A stretch of 64,000 nt of DNA from Curvibacter delicatus NBRC 14919. Lineage in GTDB: Bacteria > Pseudomonadota > Gammaproteobacteria > Burkholderiales > Burkholderiaceae_C. Numbering within the stretch: position 1 is the stretch's first letter; each line of letters opens with the position of its first letter. Positions 56,436-64,000 of the stretch are shown here, piece by piece. The notes under the pieces are model-generated. The model saw nothing but the letters and a program-made list of their open reading frames with translations. It searched no databases and was not told where the DNA came from. The position numbers and the translations under genes were made by a program. The DNA is taken from positions 1 to 64,000 of the forward strand of contig NZ_BCWP01000007.1 in NCBI RefSeq assembly GCF_001592265.1, read 5' to 3'.

Positions 56436-57650
56436 ATGCTGTTACCTGACTGGGCTGTGCTGAATGCGGCCATTGAGTGGTTCGCCCATGGCCTGTTGGA
56501 TTTTTCCTGGTGGCAGATCGTTCTGTTCACCCTGGCCATGACGCACGTGACCATTGCCAGCGTCACCATCTTCCTGCACCGCAACCAGGCACACCGCGCG
56601 CTGGACCTGCACCCGATTGCCTCGCACTTCTTCCGCTTCTGGCTCTGGATGACCACCGGCCAAGTGACCAAGGAGTGGGCCTCCATCCACCGCAAGCACC
56701 ATGCCAAGTGCGAGCAGGCCGAGGACCCACACAGCCCGCACGTGTATGGCATCAAGAAGGTGTTCCTGGAAGGTGCCGAGCTCTATCGCGCCGAAGCCAA
56801 GAACAAGGAAACCATGGCGCGTTATGGCCATGGCACGCCGAACGACTGGATCGAGCAGAACCTCTACACCCGCTATTCGTGGCAGGGTGTGGGCCTGATG
56901 ATGATCATCGACCTGACCCTGTTCGGTGCGGCCGGTTTGGCCGTGTGGGCCGTCCAGATGGCGTGGATTCCGTTCTGGGCTGCAGGCGTCGTCAATGGCG
57001 TGGGCCATTACTGGGGTTATCGCAACTTCGAGGCGCCGGACGCCAGCACCAATCTGACGCCCTGGGGCATCATCATTGGCGGCGAAGAACTGCACAACAA
57101 CCACCATACCTACCCGACCTCGGCGAAGTTCTCGGTCAAGCCCTATGAGTTCGACATCGGCTGGGTCTACATCAGCCTGATGCAGAAAGTCGGTCTGGCC
57201 AAGGTCAAGAAGACACCGCCGAAGCTCGCTTTCGGCGACATCAAGCCGGTGGCCGACGAGAAGACACTTGAGGCCCTGATTGCCAACCGCTACGAAATCA
57301 TGGCGGGTTACGCCCATGGCATGCAGCGCGCCTTCCAGCAGGAAGTGGCGGCGCTGAAGGCCCGCAGTGCCGACACCGCCGTCATCAAGGCCGCCAGCCG
57401 CTGGCTGCACCGCGACGCTGACAAGGTGCCCGCTGCTGCCGTGCCTGAGTTGGCCAAGGCGCGTGCCGCTTCGCCGGCACTGGACAAGATGGTGACCATG
57501 CGTGAAGAGCTGCGCCAGCTCTGGCTCAACACCTCGCTGTCACGCGAACAGCTGTTGGCCAACCTGCAGGCCTGGTGCCGCCACGCCGAGGAAAGCGGCA
57601 TTGCCGCGCTGCAGGAGTTCTCGCGCAAGCTGCGTGCAGCACGCGCCTGA
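56436..57650 (+). CDS. Acyl-lipid/acyl-CoA fatty acid desaturase
   Basis: 404 residues. Membrane-bound di-iron desaturase with three histidine boxes: HRNQAH (from about residue 48), HRKHH and HNNHH. Four transmembrane helices are expected around them. It resembles delta-9 acyl-CoA desaturases (stearoyl-CoA 9-desaturase group), which introduce a double bond in fatty acids and control membrane fluidity. A C-terminal helical region of about 120 residues follows the last histidine box and is longer than in the minimal desaturase. Confidence 0.93.
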   Translation: MLLPDWAVLNAAIEWFAHGLLDFSWWQIVLFTLAMTHVTIASVTIFLHRNQAHRALDLHPIASHFFRFWLWMTTGQVTKEWASIHRKHHAKCEQAEDPHSPHVYGIKKVFLEGAELYRAEAKNKETMARYGHGTPNDWIEQNLYTRYSWQGVGLMMIIDLTLFGAAGLAVWAVQMAWIPFWAAGVVNGVGHYWGYRNFEAPDASTNLTPWGIIIGGEELHNNHHTYPTSAKFSVKPYEFDIGWVYISLMQKVGLAKVKKTPPKLAFGDIKPVADEKTLEALIANRYEIMAGYAHGMQRAFQQEVAALKARSADTAVIKAASRWLHRDADKVPAAAVPELAKARAASPALDKMVTMREELRQLWLNTSLSREQLLANLQAWCRHAEESGIAALQEFSRKLRAARA

Positions 57651-57675
57651 TACCTCCGCGGTTTCTCCTGCATCT

Positions 57676-57704
57676 AAAAAAGCCCGCTTCACGCGGGCTT
57701 TTTT
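57676..57704 (+). terminator. Terminator after the desaturase gene
   Basis: 12-bp stem (57676-57687 with 57693-57704), loop TTCAC, with an A6/T6 boundary. Between it and the next terminator (57705-57866) I see no gene with a recognisable product. Confidence 0.9.
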
Positions 57705-57866
57705 GTGGGTGGCCGCTTGGCATGTCAGGTCTCAACGCGATGGTCGATTCAAAAGGAAACCCAAGAAGGCGAGCCGAAGTCAGGGCTGCTGCGTGAGCCT
57801 TGCGGTGCGCAGCCTTGTCGCACGGCGATGAAATCCGGCAGTCAGAACAGCCGAACAAACAGCCAC

Positions 57867-57895
57867 AAAAAAGCCCGCATGAAGCGGGCTTTTTT
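57867..57895 (-). terminator. Terminator after rpmG
   Basis: 12-bp stem (57867-57878 with 57884-57895), loop ATGAA, the same GCCCGC core and A6/T6 ends as the previous terminator. It ends the rpmB-rpmG transcript on the minus strand. Confidence 0.88.
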
Positions 57896-57913
57896 GCGTG
57901 AGGAAAGACTGAA

Positions 57914-58084
57914 TTACTTCAGCTTCATTTCCTTGTATTCCACGTGCTTGCGAGCCTTGGGATCAAACTTCATGATCGCCATCTTCTCGGGCATGGTTTT
58001 CTTGTTCTTGCTGGTGGTGTAGAAGTGACCGGTACCGGCCGTGGATTCCAGCTTGATTTTTTCGCGTCCGCCTTTGGTTGCCAT
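57914..58084 (-). CDS. rpmG: 50S ribosomal protein L33
   Basis: 56 residues, translated directly from the minus strand: [20 protein letters not shown] at the start and EYKEMKLK at the end. It is the non-cysteine (C-minus) L33 type, lacking the zinc CxxC motifs. It follows rpmB by 11 bases in the standard rpmB-rpmG operon. The terminator lies 18 bases downstream. Confidence 0.97.
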   Translation of the reverse strand: MATKGGREKIKLESTAGTGHFYTTSKNKKTMPEKMAIMKFDPKARKHVEYKEMKLK

Positions 58085-58095
58085 GATTCAGCTCC

Positions 58096-58329
58096 TTAAG
58101 CTTGGCCACGTGCGCGCAGGTCGGCGAGCACGGAGTCGATACCATTCTTGTCGATCAGACGCAGGGCGGCGCTGGAAACGCGCAGACGGACCCAGCGGTT
58201 CTCGGATTCAACCCAGAAACGGCGATATTGCAGGTTCGGCAGGAACCGGCGCTTGGTTTTGTTGTTGGCGTGGGAAACATTGTTTCCGACCATCGGGCCC
58301 TTGCCCGTGACTTCACATACGCGTGCCAT
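58096..58329 (-). CDS. rpmB: 50S ribosomal protein L28
   Basis: 77 residues, family start [20 protein letters not shown] followed by [13 protein letters not shown]. The length is the bacterial norm. It is the first gene of the rpmB-rpmG operon. A promoter with a consensus -10 lies about 100 bases upstream, leaving an untranslated leader. Confidence 0.98.
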   Translation of the reverse strand: MARVCEVTGKGPMVGNNVSHANNKTKRRFLPNLQYRRFWVESENRWVRLRVSSAALRLIDKNGIDSVLADLRARGQA

Positions 58330-58437
58330 GAGGACACTTCGCTTTCTTCAAAACGGCGGTCACTGACGTGAGCGCCTCACCTCGCCAGTAGGGTGGCGGT
58401 AACCCATGATCACTGGGCGAACCCAGCAAAGCCTTGA

Positions 58438-58467
58438 ATTATAAGGGAATTTGGCCGCGCTATGCAA
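58438..58467 (-). promoter_or_regulatory. Promoter of rpmB-rpmG
   Basis: On the minus strand TTGCAT (58467-58462) and a perfect TATAAT (58443-58438) are separated by 18 bases. Transcription would start near 58431 and give a 100-base leader. The -10 is the best sigma-70 match in the window. Confidence 0.65.
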
Positions 58468-58507
58468 GCCTATGGCCGCGCGCAGCGCTGGCCCGTTCGC
58501 AGGCACC

Positions 58508-58589
58508 CGCGGAACCGGCTTGGCCGGGCCGCTGGGTGCGCCCCCTTGAGGGGGGATGCGAGCCACACGCAGTGGGCGAGAGTCGGGGG
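58508..58589 (-). repeat. GC-rich ~85-bp dispersed repeat, copy 3 (inverted, intergenic)
   Basis: Reverse orientation of the 37367 element: GCGGAACCGGCTTGGCCGGG, then CCCCCTTGAGGGGGG, CCACACGCAGTGGG and GGGGG. It lies between trxB and the rpmB promoter. Confidence 0.75.
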
Positions 58590-58596
58590 TGGTTTC

Positions 58597-62700
<4,104 letters not shown>

Positions 62701-62714
<14 letters not shown>

Positions 62715-63189
62715 TCTTCGCAGCGGCCACCAGGTCCAGCTCGACGGACGCATTCTTCGGCAGCTGGAACACGCCAACCGAGGTGCGCGTGTGCACGCCG
62801 GCCTCGCCCAGGATCTCATGCAAGATGTCGGAGGCGCCGTCGGCCACTTCGCTGAGTTGGGTGAAGTCCTGGCTGCATTGGACGTAAACCGTCATCCGCA
62901 GCACGCGCTCGATCTGATCGAGGCTGCCCAAGGTCTGGCGCAGCAGCGCCAGCCCCCGCATGACGCAGATCTGGGCGGCGGTCTGTGCCTGTAGCAGTGT
63001 CACGTCCGTGCCGACGCGGCCGGTGACAACCACCGTCTGGTCCACACGTGGCACCTGGCCGCTGATGTACAGCTCGGCACCATGCCGGACGACCGGCGCG
63101 TAATGGCCGCCGACTCTGATTTCGCCGTCGAAACTGTGGCCGAGCCGAGTCGCCACGGCATTGAATCGGGCATCGCGGGAGTTTTCCAT
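62701..63189 (-). CDS. RidA family protein (YjgF/YER057c/UK114)
   Basis: 162 residues. The chorismate-mutase-like trimer fold is indicated by YISGQVPRVD, GTDVTLLQAQTAAQICVMRGLALL and IERVLRMTVYVQ. It belongs to the longer RidA subfamily, close to Rid proteins that lack the deaminase Arg context of RidA itself; the equivalent of the catalytic Arg (MTVYVQCSQDF region) is not clear. True RidA destroys reactive imines. The 3' ends of this gene and lolA overlap by 14 bases. An ATG at 63189 with AGGGA upstream is used. Confidence 0.85.
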
Positions 63190-63279
63190 GTTGTCCCTAA
63201 GCAAGAGATCGGTCATTCAGGCGGATCGTCAGATCCAGGTTGCGCGATGCCGGAGGTCCAGCCCGGTATGGCGGAGGGC

Positions 63280-63972
63280 TCATACGGCGACCCCAAAGAT
63301 GGCGCCCACACCCGCCGTCAGCGCCATGGCCAGGGCGCCCCAAAAGGCGACCCGCGCCGCCGCTTGCAGCATGGAGGCTCCGCCGGCGCGTGCCGCCACA
63401 GCCCCCAGAAAGGCAAGGAAGAAAAGTGAGCAGCCGGAAACTGCCCACAGGAGAGCAGAGGTCGGCACCAAGAAGACGATCAGCAGCGGCAAAACGGCAC
63501 CGACGGCAAACGTGGCGGCCGACGCCAAGGCCGCTTGAACCGGCCGTGCGTTCAGCACCTCGGAGATGCCCAGTTCGTCACGCCCGTGCGCACCCAGGGC
63601 ATCGTGCGCTGTCAATTGCGCCGCAACGCTGGCAGCGAGTGCCGGGTCAAGCCCACGCGCCACATAGATGGCCGTCAATTCCGCGAGTTCGTTTGCGGGG
63701 TCAGTCTGCAGTTCCTTGCGCTCCCGGTCCAGATCGGCGCGTTCGGTGTCGGCTTGGGAGCTGACGGAAACATACTCACCTGCGGCCATGGACATGGCGC
63801 CCGCCACGAGGCCGGCGATGCCTGCGACCAGGATGCTTTTCGCTTCGGCACCGGCCGCGGCAACCCCCAGGACCAGACTCGCCGTCGAAACGATCCCGTC
63901 ATTGGCCCCCAGAACAGCGGCCCGAAGCCAGCCGATGCGGTGGGTCCGGTGTCTTTCAATGTGTCTCATCAT
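63280..63972 (-). CDS. VIT1/CCC1 family iron/manganese transporter
   Basis: 230 residues with about five transmembrane helices, near full length. Family hallmarks: AAVLGANDGIVSTASLVLGV in the first helix, AMSMAAGEYVSVSSQADTE in the second, and a cytoplasmic metal-binding helical region (about 75-145) rich in Glu and Asp. Homologues export or sequester Fe2+/Mn2+ in exchange for protons. It stands alone, 90 bases upstream of the RidA-like gene in the minus direction. The remaining 28 bases to the window end hold nothing I can call. Confidence 0.92.
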   Translation of the reverse strand: MMRHIERHRTHRIGWLRAAVLGANDGIVSTASLVLGVAAAGAEAKSILVAGIAGLVAGAMSMAAGEYVSVSSQADTERADLDRERKELQTDPANELAELTAIYVARGLDPALAASVAAQLTAHDALGAHGRDELGISEVLNARPVQAALASAATFAVGAVLPLLIVFLVPTSALLWAVSGCSLFFLAFLGAVAARAGGASMLQAAARVAFWGALAMALTAGVGAIFGVAV

Positions 63973-64000
63973 GCCCTGCGAATTGGTGTTGCCCGATCCT

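Noticed and set aside
57526-57858. Small cysteine-containing open frame between the two terminators
   Set aside because: The frame runs through the desaturase 3' end and its terminator, has no homology I recognise and lacks a ribosome binding site.

Overview
The window is about 64 kb of GC-rich chromosome from a betaproteobacterium, most probably Comamonadaceae (Rhodoferax, Polaromonas or Acidovorax-like). The assignment rests on gene content and order (smr-radC-fkpB-ispH-serS; rpfE-like-recJ; lolC-lolD; lspA-ileS-ribF; ftsK-lolA), on Bug-type solute-binding and DUF4148 proteins, and on two dispersed short repeat families. It is inferred from protein families, not from an rRNA gene, since none is present. 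I see no phage, insertion sequence, CRISPR array or integrated island. This is mostly core genome with a few accessory operons.

Layout. 0.1-5.3 kb: Smr nuclease, RadC, FkpB, IspH, SerS, an exported Bcp-type peroxiredoxin and a small secreted protein. 5.4-6.5 kb: DAHP synthase. 6.6-11.1 kb: a three-gene minus-strand operon encoding an exported TPR-CHAT caspase-like protein, a secreted beta-sandwich-like protein and a zinc-ribbon membrane protein; this is the best candidate for an undescribed system. 11.3-17.1 kb: purT, tRNA-Ser(CGA), trpS, an M50 protease, yciO, an EamA transporter and a PHP phosphoesterase. 17.1-20.8 kb: a DUF599 protein, a membrane GGDEF diguanylate cyclase and a chemoreceptor. 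20.8-25.4 kb: recJ, an rpfE-like gene, lolC and lolD. 25.4-30.2 kb: tatD, a PPOX flavoprotein, a DNA glycosylase, a SpeE-like methyltransferase-fold protein and an orphan GspE-type ATPase.

30.3-36.4 kb: a tripartite tricarboxylate-type transporter (TctB, TctA), a DUF3422 protein, a Bug binding protein and a gamma-glutamyltransferase homologue. 36.5-41.8 kb: two EamA transporters, an atypical SDR, a lipoprotein, a quinone reductase and a LysR regulator. 42.0-43.0 kb: tandem DUF4148 repeat proteins. 43.2-47.7 kb: lspA, ileS, ribF. 47.9-53.9 kb: an HNH nuclease, a TRAP dicarboxylate-type transporter and two acyl-CoA dehydrogenases resembling PimC/PimD. 54.1-59.6 kb: purN, DUF1653, RsmB-like rRNA methyltransferase, fatty acid desaturase, rpmG, rpmB, trxB. 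59.7-64.0 kb: ftsK, lolA, a RidA-family protein and a VIT1/CCC1 transporter.

How the genes work together. Lipoprotein trafficking is represented by lspA, lolC, lolD and lolA in separate places. Translation is represented by three aminoacyl-tRNA synthetases, a tRNA, two ribosomal proteins and an rRNA methyltransferase. Both known glycinamide ribonucleotide formyltransferases (purT and purN) are present. No intergenic stretch exceeds 300 bases. The longest gaps (about 260 bases, near 53.9, 57.7 and 58.4 kb) hold terminators, promoters and copies of a GC-rich repeat. All function calls come from reading motifs by eye; no database search was run.
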